DNA of 64,000 nt from Rutidosis leptorrhynchoides. Lineage: Eukaryota; Streptophyta; Magnoliopsida; Asterales; Asteraceae. Each line of letters starts with the position of its first letter. The stretch's first letter is position 1. Shown here piece after piece: positions 11,798-22,368 of this stretch. The notes under the pieces are model-generated. The model worked only from the letters and a program-made list of their open reading frames with translations. It did no database searches and was not told the origin of the DNA. The stretch is from NCBI RefSeq assembly GCF_046630445.1, contig NC_092341.1:8216001-8280000 (forward strand), in the 5' to 3' direction. A program made the translations under genes and the position numbers.

Positions 11798-11810
11798 GCT
11801 CTGATACCAA
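11798..11810 (-). promoter_or_regulatory. Element A primer-binding site (tRNA-iMet type)
   Basis: The minus strand reads TTGGTATCAGAGC one base after the 5' LTR end. It is the standard initiator tRNA-Met site. Elements B and C have a C in place of the eighth PBS base A (TGGTATCCGAGC). Confidence 0.85.
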
Positions 11811-11811
11811 C

Positions 11812-14800
11812 TGAAATGTCCCGTTCTTATTGATTAAAAACGTTCCATATTAATTGATTTCGTTGCGAGGTTTTGACCTCTATATGAGACGTTTTTCAAA
11901 GACTGCATTCATTTTTAAACAAACCATAACCTTTATTTCATCAATAAAGGTTTAAAAAGCTTTACGTAGATTACCAAATAATGATAATCTAATATATCCT
12001 GTTTACACACGACCATTACATAATGGTTTACAATACAAATATGTTACAACAAAATAAGTTTTTTGAATGCAGTTTTTACACAATATCATACAAGCATGGA
12101 CTCCAAATCTTGTCCTTATTTAAGTATGCGACAGCGGAAGCTCTTAATAATCACCTGAGAATAAACATGCTTAAAACGTCAACAAAAATGTTGATGAGTT
12201 ATAGGTTTAACCTATATATATCAAATCGTAACAATAGACCACAAGATTTCATATTTCAATACACATCCCATACATAGAGATAAAAATCATTCATATGGTG
12301 AACACCTGGTAACCGACAATAACAAGATGCATATATAAGAATATCCCCATCATTCCGGGACACCCTTCGGATATGATATAAATTTCGAAGTACTAAAGCA
12401 TCCGGTACTTTGGATGGGGTTTGTTAGGCCCAATAGATCTATCTTTAGGATTCGCGTCAATTAGGGTGTCTGTTCCCTAATTCTTAGATTACCAGACTTA
12501 ATAAAAAGGGGCATATTCGATTTCGATAATTCAACCATAGAATGTAGTTTCACGTACTTGTGTCTATTTTGTAAATCATTTATAAAATCTGCATGTATTC
12601 TCATCCCAAAAATATTAGATTTTAAAAGTGGGACTATAACTCACCTTCACAGATTTTTACTTCGTCGGGAAGTAAGACTTGGCCACTGGTTGATTCACGA
12701 ACCTATAACAATATATACATATATATCAAAGTATGTTCAAAATATATTTACAACACTTTTAATATATTTTGATGTTTTAAGTTTATTAAGTCAGCTGTCC
12801 TCGTTAGTAACCTACAACTAGTTGTCCACAGTTAGATGTACAGAAATAAATCGATAAATATTATCTTGAATCAATCCACGACCCAGTGTATACGTATCTC
12901 AGTATTGATCACAACTCAAACTATATATATTTTGGAATCAACCTCAACCCTGTATAGCTAACTCCAACATTCACATATAGAGTGTCTATGGTTGTTCCGA
13001 AATATATATAGATGTGTCGACATGATAGGTCGAAACATTGTATACGTGTCTATGGTATCTCAAGATTACATAATATATAATACAAGTTGATTAAGTTATG
13101 GTTGGAATAGATTTGTTACCAATTTTCACGTAGCTAAAATGAGAAAAATTATCCAATCTTGTTTTACCCATAACTTCTTCATTTTAAATCCGTTTTGAGT
13201 GAATCAAATTGCTATGGTTTCATATTGAACTCTATTTTATGAATCTAAACAAAAAAAGTATAGGTTTCTAGTCGGAAAAATAAGTTACAAGTCGTTTTTG
13301 TAAAGGTAGTCATTTCAGTCGAAAGAACGACGTCTAGATGACCATTTTAGAAAACATACTTCCACTTTGAGTTTAACCATAATTTTTGGATATAGTTTCA
13401 TGTTCATAATAAAAATCATTTTCTCAGAATAACAACTTTTAAATCAAAGTTTATCATAGTTTTTAATTAACTAACCCAAAACAGCCCGCGGTGTTACTAC
13501 GACGGCGTAAATCCGGTTTTACGGTGTTTTTCGTGTTTCCAGGTTTTAAATCATTAAGTTAGCATATCATATAGATATAGAACATGTGTTTAGTTGATTT
13601 TAAAAGTCAAGTTAGAAGGATTAACTTTTGTTTGCGAACAAGTTTAGAATTAACTAAACTATGTTCTAGTGATTACAAGTTTAAACCTTCGAATAAGATA
13701 GCTTTATATGTATGAATCGAATGATGTTATGAACATCATTACTACCTTAAGTTCCTTGGATGAACCTACTGGAAAAGAGAAAAATGGATCTAGCTTCAAT
13801 GGATCCTTGGATGGCTCAAAGTTCTTGAAGCAAAATCATGACACGAAAACAAGTTCAAGTAAGATCATCACTTGAAATAAGATTGTTATAGTTATAGAAA
13901 TTGAACCAAAGTTTGAATATGATTATTACCTTGTATTAGAATGATAACCTACTGTAAGAAATAAAGATTTCTTGAGGTTGGATGATCACCTTACAAGATT
14001 GGAACTGAGCTAGCAAACTTGAAAGTATTCTTGATTTTATGAAACTAGAACTTTTGGAATTTATGAAGAACACTTAGAACTTGAAGATAGAACTTGAGAG
14101 AGTTCAATTAGATGAAGAAAATTGAAGAATGAAAGTGTTTGTAGGTGTTTTTGGTCGTTGGTGTATGGATTAGATATAAAGGATATGTAATTTTGTTTTC
14201 ATGTAAATAAGTCATGAATGATTACTCATATTTTTGTAATCTTATGAGATATTTCATGCTAGTTGCCAAATGATGGTTCCCACATGTGTTAGGTGACTCA
14301 AATGGGCTGCTAAGAGCTGATCATTGGAGTGTATATACCAATAGTACATACATCTAAAAGCTGTGTATTGTACGAGTACGAATACGGGTGCATACGAGTA
14401 GAATTGTTGATGAAACTGAACGAGAATGTAATTGTAAGCATTTTTGTTAAGTAGAAGTATTTTGATAAGTGTATTGAAGTCTTTCAAAAGTGTATAAATA
14501 CATATTAAAACACTACATGTATATACATTTTAACTGAGTCGTTAAGTCATCGTTAGTCGTTACATGTAAGTGTTGTTTTGAAACCTTTAGGTTAACGATC
14601 TTGTTAAATGTTGTTAACCCAATGTTTATAATAACAAAAGAGATTTTAAATTATTATATTATCATGATATTATGATGTACGAATATCTCTTAATATGATA
14701 TATATACATTAAATGTCGTTACAACGATAAACGTTACATATATGTCTCGTTTCAAAATCATTAAGTTAGTAGTCTTGTTTTTACATATGTAGTTCATTGT

Positions 14801-15063
14801 TAATATAATTAATGATATGTTTACTTATCATAATATCATGTTAACTATATATATAACCATATATATGTCATCATATAGTTTTTTTACAAGTTTTAACGTT
14901 CGTGAATCACCGGTCAACTTGGGTGGTCAATTGTCTATATGAAACCTATTTCAATTAATCAAGTCTTAACAAGTTTGATTGCTTAACATGTTGGAAACAT
15001 TTAATCATGTAAACATCAATCTCAATTAATATATATAAACATGGAAAAGTTCGGGTCACTACA
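11812..15063 (-). repeat. Element A 5' LTR
   Basis: This is the right copy of the 3252-bp LTR; it supplies the promoter of the element. It is identical in length to the left copy. Transcription would run leftward from it through the two extra ORFs and gag-pol. Confidence 0.95.
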
Positions 15064-15068
15064 TGTAT

Positions 15069-17052
15069 CGTTCAAGGACCTGAGAAAAAACATAGAAATC
15101 TGTCAACGAAAACGTTGGTGAAATCATAGGTTTAAGTAAGTAAGTACAAGTGAACCACAAGATTTGCATCAATGAAATAATAGTAATACATTCCCAAAAG
15201 TTTGTTTCACGAGCACCCAATTATCAATGCTTAACGTTTTCTTCCATTGAACCCCATCACTTAGTGCTAGAACATACACTGTTTCTCAAAAATATATTTC
15301 ATTCGTAAACGGTAGCGAACCGTTTGAATGAGGGTTTGTCAAACCCATATGGATCCATATAACATAAGTTCTCGCTTACACCCGGCAAGTGTAACTAATG
15401 ATAATCGAATTGAGGATTTTGTTCTAAACTCGTATGTAGAATGTTTGTTTTCCTGTACTTGTGTTCACTTAGTAAAGAAATGTTTATGTTTTCTCATCCC
15501 AAATGTAAGTTCAAAAAGAGTAAAAGTGGGACTATGATCTCACCTTGAGTGCACGAGTAGTAAAGTACTTCACAAAATAACGTGTGCGAAGGATAGTGCT
15601 AGTCTTGACCTAAACAAATAGGTCGTATCAATAACGGTAAACACGATAGGTCAAAGATGTTCAATTAGTCCTATGGCTCGTTACGACTCGATTATTTAGC
15701 ATGTGAAATCAAATTGTCAAGTTTCATGCAAGATACAAGTATATAAACAAGTTAGGAAGGTTGCAAAATCATTTGGTTAAGTTTGACAAAAAGTCAAACT
15801 TTGGTCGGTCAAAGTCAACGAAAAAGTCAACACGTTCGGGTCGTGTTCCGAACTATTTTTCTGAGGTTTTTAATCATGTATGGGCATGCTAGGACAAGTT
15901 ACATGTGAATCGGAGGTGCGTAGCATAGCAAACATTATTCGAAAATTGACCAAGTTGGACAGACCCAAACGGCGCGCCGCGCGGGTATATGGCGCGCCGC
16001 GCCAATACCTGTGCAGAGAATTCTGGCAGTTTTTAAGTTTTATGCACGAACCTAACTTCAAACAATCACCATTTATGATCCGCAAACAATCAAGACGAGT
16101 ATCTTATACCGTTGGGAAGGTAATTTGACGAGGAAAACAACTAAACACATTTCATCAATCAATCTACCTATTACAACAACCAAAACCGCATCTAATGCTT
16201 AACATTAACCGCATACAAGTTCATAAATGCAATTCAATGATTCGGGCAATCAATTTACATGAATGATATGCCGTTTCGAAGGTAATAAAGCATACAATCC
16301 AACTAAACACATACCAATAATAATCCATGGCATTCAATGCATCAAAAGTCCATTTCAAGTTCATCAAACCCTAACCCAAATTCACCAAAATCAATAATCA
16401 AGTTCATGAAGTTTTCTAAGGCAACCTACACATCAAATTGAAGCTAGAGATGCTAGTAACACAATTAAAGCATCAACTTTTAACATCTAACAACATATGA
16501 TCATCCAAAATTCAAGAACAACACACCAAAATTCAAGTTCATGCTAGTTACACTAAAACAACGAGATCGAGCATATAAATCATATATTCATGTTAGACTT
16601 GAGCCATAGACACTAATTAACACTTTTATAAGTTAAAAACATCAAGAACACAAAATCTAGTGATTTTAGAAAGTTACCCAAACGAGATGAAGTTGGTACC
16701 AAAATGAAGAGGATGAAGAGAGGATCACGAATATGTAATTTATTTTGTTGTAAGCCTCCTAGATCGAATTTAGATGATGATTGAATGAATTTGGAAATTG
16801 GGTGTGTTCTTGCTAGAGAGAAAGAGAGAGAGAGAGAGAGAGATGGTTGAATGGTGGTGATTGGGGTGGACTAGGTGACCTAGTCAACTAGTTTGCCCCG
16901 TGTCAATTTTAGTCCCTCGAGTTTGTAGTCGGGTGCGGAAAATACCTAAACGGAATATTTTAAAACGCGTATTAACGGGAGATGTTATAAACATATAACG
17001 GAGTTTAAATTAGTATAACGGAAAAGAAAACGGAAAAAGGCGGGATGTTACA
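15069..17052 (-). mobile_element. Element E 5' LTR, distal part
   Basis: This is the continuation of the LTR broken by element A, ending ...GGGATGTTACA, so that the LTR has TG...CA ends and is about 2277 bp when A and one duplicated target copy are ignored. It contains two copies of GGCGCGCCGCGC (15971-15982 and 15991-16002) and a GA microsatellite (about 16825-16851). The next bases, ACGGG (17053-17057), would be the target duplication, but the other end of E is outside the window. Confidence 0.8.
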
Positions 17053-17481
17053 ACGGGTATTGGTGAAAGTCAAGGAGACCCGGTTAGCCTCTCGCAAGAC
17101 TTTGAGGCGGAGTTGTTTGGGGACATTCCGATGCTGCGCCCAATGGGACGAAATAAAGCAAAGAAAGCTCAAAAAAATTCGGAATCTTCGGATGCGCGGG
17201 GGGGGGGGGGGGGGTCTTTTTGGGGCAGAAGTTCGAATTCGTCAAGGATAGAGTCGTTTATGGACAAGTGGGAACATGTGGCGGAAGGGAAGACGAATGC
17301 GATATCCAACTTCAATAAGTTTTGCACTATGCGAACCGCACTCACACAAGTTGATTTGTTGGGGAGATCTTCGGCTACGATGGAAGATCCGGATGACGTG
17401 ATTCGTCTTGAAAATCTAAAAAAATATGTTCGAGACATGATGAAAGACGACATGAACATCGACGGTAACCCCCGAGAATAG
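17053..17481 (+). CDS. NAM-associated C-terminal domain protein, 3' fragment
   Basis: The reading frame is open from the edge of element E to a TAG at 17479-17481, giving the last 142 residues of a larger protein cut by E. It shows the pattern RPMGRNKAKKAQ, a Ser/Gly-rich stretch, and ESFMDKWEHVAEGK, common in plant proteins labelled No-apical-meristem-associated C-terminal domain, which are often the second (SANT/Myb-like) ORF of PIF/Harbinger elements. That ORF is thought to assist DNA binding by the transposase. A run of about 18 G (17200-17217) encodes a Gly tract and is prone to length error. This is a broken gene with no start codon. Confidence 0.6.
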   Translation, partial: TGIGESQGDPVSLSQDFEAELFGDIPMLRPMGRNKAKKAQKNSESSDARGGGGGSFWGRSSNSSRIESFMDKWEHVAEGKTNAISNFNKFCTMRTALTQVDLLGRSSATMEDPDDVIRLENLKKYVRDMMKDDMNIDGNPRE

Positions 17482-17830
17482 ATTCTATTTATGTTGTTCC
17501 GTATTTTTTTTATGAATTTGATTTATGTTTCTAGGACTTTTAAGTATGTAATTTTCTTTTTAAGTAATGGTATGTTTAGGACTTTTAATTATTTACGTTA
17601 TTCCATCTTTTTTTATTTGAGTGCTACAATAAAATGAATAAAATCAATAAAAAAAATAAAAAAAACATAAAAAGAAAATTAAAATGCCACATCAGCATTC
17701 CACTACCACAACACAAACCCACAACACCAACTTTCAACACCACTACTACTCCACTCTCTCCCACACACATCCTAATCATCAAAAAACTCACAACACCACC
17801 CCACAATACACCCAACCATTACAAATGTTC
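17053..17830 (+). mobile_element. PIF/Harbinger-type element, right end only
   Basis: The stretch carries the 3' end of an ORF of the type found beside Harbinger transposases and ends in CCATTACAAATGTTC followed by TAA. Read from the other side this is GAACATTTGTAATGG, resembling the Tourist-like end GACCATAGATAATGG at 58486. TAA/TTA is the usual Harbinger target duplication. Element E interrupts it on the left, and the transposase gene would lie outside the window. Between 17482 and 17830 I see only AT-rich and CA/CCA-rich non-coding DNA. Confidence 0.55.
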
Positions 17831-17953
17831 TAAAAATGAAGGAAGAAACTAAAAATCAAAATTTTCCTTTTTTCGAGAGATGCCGATTCCCTACAAGATT
17901 TGGACACTGTAATTTTCCTAAAAGATATCATCTGTTATCATTTTCCTACAAGA

Positions 17954-18292
17954 AAGTTGTAATGTAGTTCAGCAGTTGGTGGTCTGACTCCTTTAGAGAA
18001 GGTTAGAAGTTCGACCCCCGTTGGTTACATATTAAAAACACAATTTCATCTTTGTCATTAAGTATTCGCCCATGACACCTTTCCCATATCGTGTGTTTGG
18101 GGGGGGGGGGGGGGGGGGGGGTGTAAAGGGGATGGAGGTTTTACTTGGTCGTGCCCTTGGATCGGTTTCAAGGTTTCCTCCCGGGCATCGATGGGGGTGG
18201 GGTTACCGCATCAGCATAGTCGAAACGGAGATGATCGCAACAGGTGTTTAGTCTCCCTCGGATGATCTCAATCGATGTAAAAAAAAAAAAAA
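17954..18292 (+). mobile_element. tRNA-derived SINE (intact, poly-A tail)
   Basis: The element starts AAGTTGTAATG and has a Pol III A-box-like TAGTTCAGCAGTTGG and a B-box-like AGTTCGACCCC. It ends in about 14 A. A perfect 15-bp target duplication, CATTTTCCTACAAGA, lies at 17939-17953 and 18293-18307. An internal G-run of about 20 lies near 18100-18121. SINE1 (26774-27057 plus 49853-49915, minus strand) is a second copy of the same family with the same head, tail region and G-run. Confidence 0.9.
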
Positions 18293-18307
18293 CATTTTCC
18301 TACAAGA

Positions 18308-18650
18308 TTTTGAAATTTGAGTTAGGTAATGCAATATATTTTTTAGGCAAGTTTACACACGTAACACTTTTTTCAAGAGTATACAAATATTCACTCAAAT
18401 ACTTGAACATAAAACCTCGACACCTGTAAACTATTAAACATTGATTATTTCTGATAATATAATTAATTGATTGATTAATGATTAATCTTGTAGTCAAAAT
18501 ATTGTATTATTTCACGTGTGCCCTATTTTTTTTAACTTATGTACTAGAATAATATTTGGGGTATGTCTCGAAATAACAATAAAACAAAACTCACAAAATC
18601 GAAAAAAATATCTTATTTAAAAGCGTGCCAATAAGGTAGATACAAAAGTT
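18308..18650. other. Spacer downstream of gene 1
   Basis: This is AT-rich non-coding DNA between the SINE target duplication and the stop codon of gene 1. I see no conserved ORF or repeat. Its right part should hold the 3' UTR and poly-A signal of gene 1. Confidence 0.5.
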
Positions 18651-19127
18651 CTACTGAGGAACATAAAGAGGTTTAGGCAAGATTTCATGTGAAATGATCT
18701 CAAACTTGCAATCAAACGATTGACTTGAGTTGTCAATGTTGTTCATGGTCTCATTGGAGTTTATAGTAGCGATTAGTTGTAGAAGAACTTGCTCTAGGTC
18801 CTCGCCATTGGTCCATTCATGGACCTCGGCCTTAAGAAGGTGACGGTTTTTGCATATCAAGTCCCAAACGGGGAAATCTTTCCTCGGCATCATGTAATCT
18901 CTTTTGCCGAGCTTTAGGCTGGGGCAAAAATCCCCAGCCCCGTCTCCTAAATATATGATCTTTTTATCTTCTTCGCTTGGTAATGTCGCTTGAATCCTTT
19001 CTATTATTTTACCCTGTAAAATTACTCTTTTAGCAAGCATAAAAGTAAAAGAAACATTTTATAAATAAATTAAAGTTACACCTTTCAATAAACCATCTAA
19101 GTGAATATATATGGTATAGCTAGAAGA

Positions 19128-19174
<47 letters not shown>

Positions 19175-20273
19175 TTTCTAAGAAAAGTATCGTTAATACG
19201 TAAAAAGTGTTAATTTAAAGTCAATACATAACTGCAATATACAAAACTTTTATACATGTTAATGACGGACCTAAGAAAAAACACAAAAAATACTTCGTAG
19301 TACAAGGAAATTACCTTGCACATATTGGGAGGGCAAAGGGAGCACCCATGAGAAAAAGTGTGGAAATCATGGTACGGCAAGATCCTTAACTTTCCTTGGT
19401 CATCCACGAAACCAGGGTTCGTGTTAATCTCCGAAAAACATTCGAGTATACCTAGATGTTTTGATATTGTCTCGATGTAGAACAAATTTGCATCACTTAA
19501 AACTCTCAAATCACACCTGAATAAAATAAATGTGTTATACAAAGTTAGATTTTGTTAAGAAACGGCTCATATAAACGTTGGGATTTTTGGCCTCACTTGA
19601 GTTATATTGCAAACTGTAAATGTAGATTTGTTTTACTAAATGACAAATAAAAAATATTGACGTTTAATTACCCTAAAGCATATGCAGTTTTGATTGTTGG
19701 AACAATTCGAGGATGAATAGGAACACGTTTTAATACTTCCTTAATATCGTCAATGGTTTTGCCTTGTGAATGTAGCACGTTCATCATCTTGTCCTGCATT
19801 TAAATCAACAAATTATTAAATACACGTGTAACGTTTAAAAAATAAAATTAAAAAACCGTGATATCAGAGGCGACGTTACATACAAAGCAATGGGGTCCTT
19901 GGACCCCACTATATTATAATTTCTTTTTATAAATTACTACTAAAATCTCACAGGACACCACTAAATTTTAAGACAGGACCCCATATATTTTTAAAATCGA
20001 TAGTTTTGTTGAAGTAAATAGCTATATTTTGGAGAATTTTTTTTACAAAGTATCATTCGGTGTCTAGAGGACCCCATTGAATTCTGATCCTAGAATCGCC
20101 ACTGCGTGATATCAAAAGGTAAAGATGAAAGATACCATGACAGAGTTCCATGGCATGGTCGGAAGGAGTTGGTTGAACAAATCGGTTTCACCCAATTCGT
20201 CGATCAACCAATTGTCACTGTCAATGTCGATAATCGTCTTATCGAAGTCGAAAATCACAACGATGTTCGACAT
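18651..20273 (-). CDS. Gene 1: HAD-type phosphatase, PECP1/PS2 (PHOSPHO1-like) family
   Basis: Four exons with GT-AG introns: 20136-20273, 19672-19793, 19315-19516 and 18651-19013, giving 274 aa. The HAD motifs are all present: motif I FDFDKTIIDIDSDNW (Asp nucleophile near residue 9, acid at +2), motif II LSDAN, a motif III Lys in MPRKDFPVWDL, and motif IV YLGDGAGDFCPS. Plant relatives dephosphorylate phosphocholine, phosphoethanolamine, pyrophosphate or thiamine phosphate, and several are strongly induced by phosphate starvation; which substrate this one uses cannot be read from sequence. Intron 1 holds a hAT MITE, and intron 3 a long A-run (about 19131-19170). The exon structure matches gene 2 exactly except in the last exon. 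A TATA box and two P1BS-like sites lie upstream. Confidence 0.92.
19865..20104. mobile_element. hAT-type MITE in intron 1 of gene 1
   Basis: A 240-bp insertion with terminal inverted repeats CAGAGGCGA and TCGCCACTG (one mismatch) and a perfect 8-bp target duplication CGTGATAT at 19857-19864 and 20105-20112. Short TIR beginning CAG and 8-bp duplication are hAT hallmarks. It has no coding capacity. Gene 2 lacks it, so it arrived after the gene duplication. Confidence 0.88.
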
Positions 20274-20357
20274 TTTATACGATTCTAAAAGAACAAGTAC
20301 TTGGTATAGACTAATTTTATGTAAGTGTGTTTGTTATGTAATGCTAGTGAATGAAAG

Positions 20358-20365
20358 TATTTATA
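20358..20365 (-). promoter_or_regulatory. TATA box of gene 1
   Basis: The minus strand reads TATAAATA about 85 bp upstream of the ATG. Gene 2 has the same octamer about 80 bp upstream of its ATG. Confidence 0.65.
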
Positions 20366-20500
20366 GGAAGTAAAAAGGGTAGAGATTTAAGATGCCAAAG
20401 GAATATTAATTGTGGGAGATGATCTGAGTCGTTTGTTGGATATCACATGGGAAATGAAAAGTGATCTAACGGTGATTTTGTTGTTTGGTTAGTTTAAAAG

Positions 20501-20508
20501 GAATATAC
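20501..20508 (-). promoter_or_regulatory. P1BS-like site (PHR1 type) upstream of gene 1
   Basis: GAATATAC fits GNATATNC, the palindromic binding site of PHR1-type phosphate-starvation regulators. It lies about 228 bp upstream of the ATG. A single degenerate octamer can occur by chance; support comes from the second site nearby and a site at gene 2. Confidence 0.5.
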
Positions 20509-20542
20509 CAATTTTAGAAAGCAAAAATGAGAATATGACGAG

Positions 20543-20550
20543 GAATATCC
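20543..20550 (-). promoter_or_regulatory. Second P1BS-like site upstream of gene 1
   Basis: GAATATCC fits GNATATNC, 42 bp from the first site and about 50 bp from the LINE insertion point. Both sites were retained on the gene side of the LINE. Confidence 0.5.
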
Positions 20551-20790
20551 GTTAAAAGGTAATTGGGTTCAATGTTGGCTATGAATTAGTGGATTAATTA
20601 AGTGATTTCGAAAGCTACGTTCACACTAGATCACAGATCTAATCTCAATTTCATCCACGGCGGGATCAAACGCCGGTGATCCTTGGCCTTATCCCATCTT
20701 CCTCGTCATAACATCATCACTCCTAAAATCCTAGCGGCGCTCCTCCTGTTTTCGCGGATCACGCGCCGACGATTCTCCGGCATCTTGACG

Positions 20791-22368
20791 ATGCCTCCAA
20801 TCTCCGATCATCGTTCAATGGAAAAGGTATCTTCTACGTTTTACGTTACTCGTTTCCCACATCACTTTGTTGAATCTGATCTCAGAAAGTTATGCGAACA
20901 ATTTGGAACGGTGGCCGACGTTTACATCGCACGTAAACTTTCTCGAGGTGGATATCGTTTTGGGTTCGTCCGTTACATCAAAGTTTCATCGGTGAAATCC
21001 ATTGAAACGGCTATATCTTCTATATGGGTTGGTAGTTTTCATCTGTATGCTACGGTAGCCAAGATTGACAGGTTCTCTTTTCATAACTCATCTAAGAATA
21101 AGCATGATAATGAACATGGTGCTGCATCAAAGAAATCAGTTCCCGTCGCTAGCATCAATTCCACTGCTAATCCGGAACCAATCCCTAAAAATATGCATGG
21201 TTCTTCGTATGCTAATGTTGTTGGAGGCAATAATATTTCGATCCCTTCGATCGACATTCATGATGATGACCTGCTAGCCTTTGAGAACTCTGACCTTATT
21301 TGTTTTGGCAAGGCTCGTAATCCAGCACAGATCCCATTCCTCCTTAGGATGTGGCACGATGAAGGCTTTGATTCGATTAATGTGCAATACGTGGGAGGTT
21401 CGTGGGTTTGGATTGAATTTCCAAACAAGGAATCGAAAGGTAACTTCACCAAGAAACTGGTTGTCACAAATTCCTTATCTGAAATTATTCCGTATTCAGA
21501 TTCTTTCACTGTTAAAGAACGGGCTGTTTGGGTCGAGTTGATTGGGTTACCGGCAGCCGGGTGGAACGATGTGGTTTTTAATCAGATTGCTTTCCACTAT
21601 GGAAGGGTGTTATTCCAGGATACGGAAATTGACGATAAAAAAGGGGTGGGTAAAGTCTGCATTCTCACCACCACTCTTGACCCTATTCATGCTAGGGCTA
21701 ATGTTACTATTAAGAAGAAGGGGTATACGGTTATGATCAAAGAGGCTGAGGATTGGCGACCTTCTATTCTTAAAATTATTACTGATTCGGTTTTTGAAAA
21801 GTCAGATGATGAAGCAGCTCCTTTTGTAGATAATAATGGTCAAGAGGATGAAGATGAATTGGAAGATGGCGAGTTTGTATCCGACTCATACGAAAATTAC
21901 TATAATGAACCTGTTCAGAATGGTATCAATGAGGAGATACCGGTTAAGAATGTGGTATATAAGGAGAATGTTGATCACGAGTCACCTGAACCTAGTAAGT
22001 TTGTTCCCTTTAAAGATGCAACCGATGTTCATTATGGCAGTGGTAATAAGCCAGCTTCTGTACATGCGAACTCTTCCCCTCATGGTAGCCATGCAAAGGT
22101 TCCTTCTAAGTCCACGTACTCTAAGCCACCGGGTTTCAATGGTTACAGGTATTATTCACCTAAATTTTCTAATGGTGAGCCAGTCTTTTCATCAGATTCT
22201 GTTAACAACAATGTTAATCATGTTCCTAATGCATCTGAAGTTACTTTATTGGATGAACTTGATAACCATATAGCCATTGGATTATCTTTGGGATATGATA
22301 TGAAAGGGTGTCAAAGTGACTTGAAAGAAATCCTTTCGAGAATGGGTGTTGCTAGTTCAGTTAAATGA
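20791..22368 (+). CDS. LINE ORF1: RRM-containing RNA-binding protein
   Basis: About 525 aa from the ATG at 20791 (MPPISDHRSMEKV); the frame is open upstream but has no earlier ATG. An RRM lies near residues 13-90 (STFYVTRFPHHF, then RFGFVRY, the RNP-like core). The centre (WVELIGLPAAGWN...) resembles the DUF4283-type region of plant L1 ORF1 proteins. The C-terminal half is acidic, then Ser/Pro/Asn-rich. I see no CCHC zinc knuckle, which many plant L1 ORF1 proteins have; RRM-type ORF1 proteins are known from the BNR group of plant L1 LINEs. It should bind the element RNA in an RNP. It ends in TGA overlapping the start of ORF2. Confidence 0.88.
   Translation: MPPISDHRSMEKVSSTFYVTRFPHHFVESDLRKLCEQFGTVADVYIARKLSRGGYRFGFVRYIKVSSVKSIETAISSIWVGSFHLYATVAKIDRFSFHNSSKNKHDNEHGAASKKSVPVASINSTANPEPIPKNMHGSSYANVVGGNNISIPSIDIHDDDLLAFENSDLICFGKARNPAQIPFLLRMWHDEGFDSINVQYVGGSWVWIEFPNKESKGNFTKKLVVTNSLSEIIPYSDSFTVKERAVWVELIGLPAAGWNDVVFNQIAFHYGRVLFQDTEIDDKKGVGKVCILTTTLDPIHARANVTIKKKGYTVMIKEAEDWRPSILKIITDSVFEKSDDEAAPFVDNNGQEDEDELEDGEFVSDSYENYYNEPVQNGINEEIPVKNVVYKENVDHESPEPSKFVPFKDATDVHYGSGNKPASVHANSSPHGSHAKVPSKSTYSKPPGFNGYRYYSPKFSNGEPVFSSDSVNNNVNHVPNASEVTLLDELDNHIAIGLSLGYDMKGCQSDLKEILSRMGVASSVK

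Larger units (their letters stand above)
1958..15063 (-). mobile_element. Element A: complete Tekay-like chromovirus with two extra ORFs
   Basis: This is a complete Ty3/gypsy LTR retrotransposon with 3252-bp LTRs of equal length, TG...CA ends, a primer-binding site, a polypurine tract and a 5-bp target duplication TGTAT (1953-1957 and 15064-15068). Its order in the sense direction is 5' LTR, PBS, acidic ORF, F-box ORF, gag-pol, PPT, 3' LTR. I found only two LTR mismatches by eye (near 2132 versus 11986, and near 4151 versus 14005), so insertion is recent. It sits inside the 5' LTR of element E. All three ORFs are open, so it could be autonomous. Confidence 0.95.

Noticed and set aside
1665-17052. 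Two separate solo LTRs at 1665-1957 and 15069-17052
   Set aside because: They join across the perfect TGTAT duplication of element A into one LTR with TG...CA ends and a PBS on one side, so they are one split LTR.
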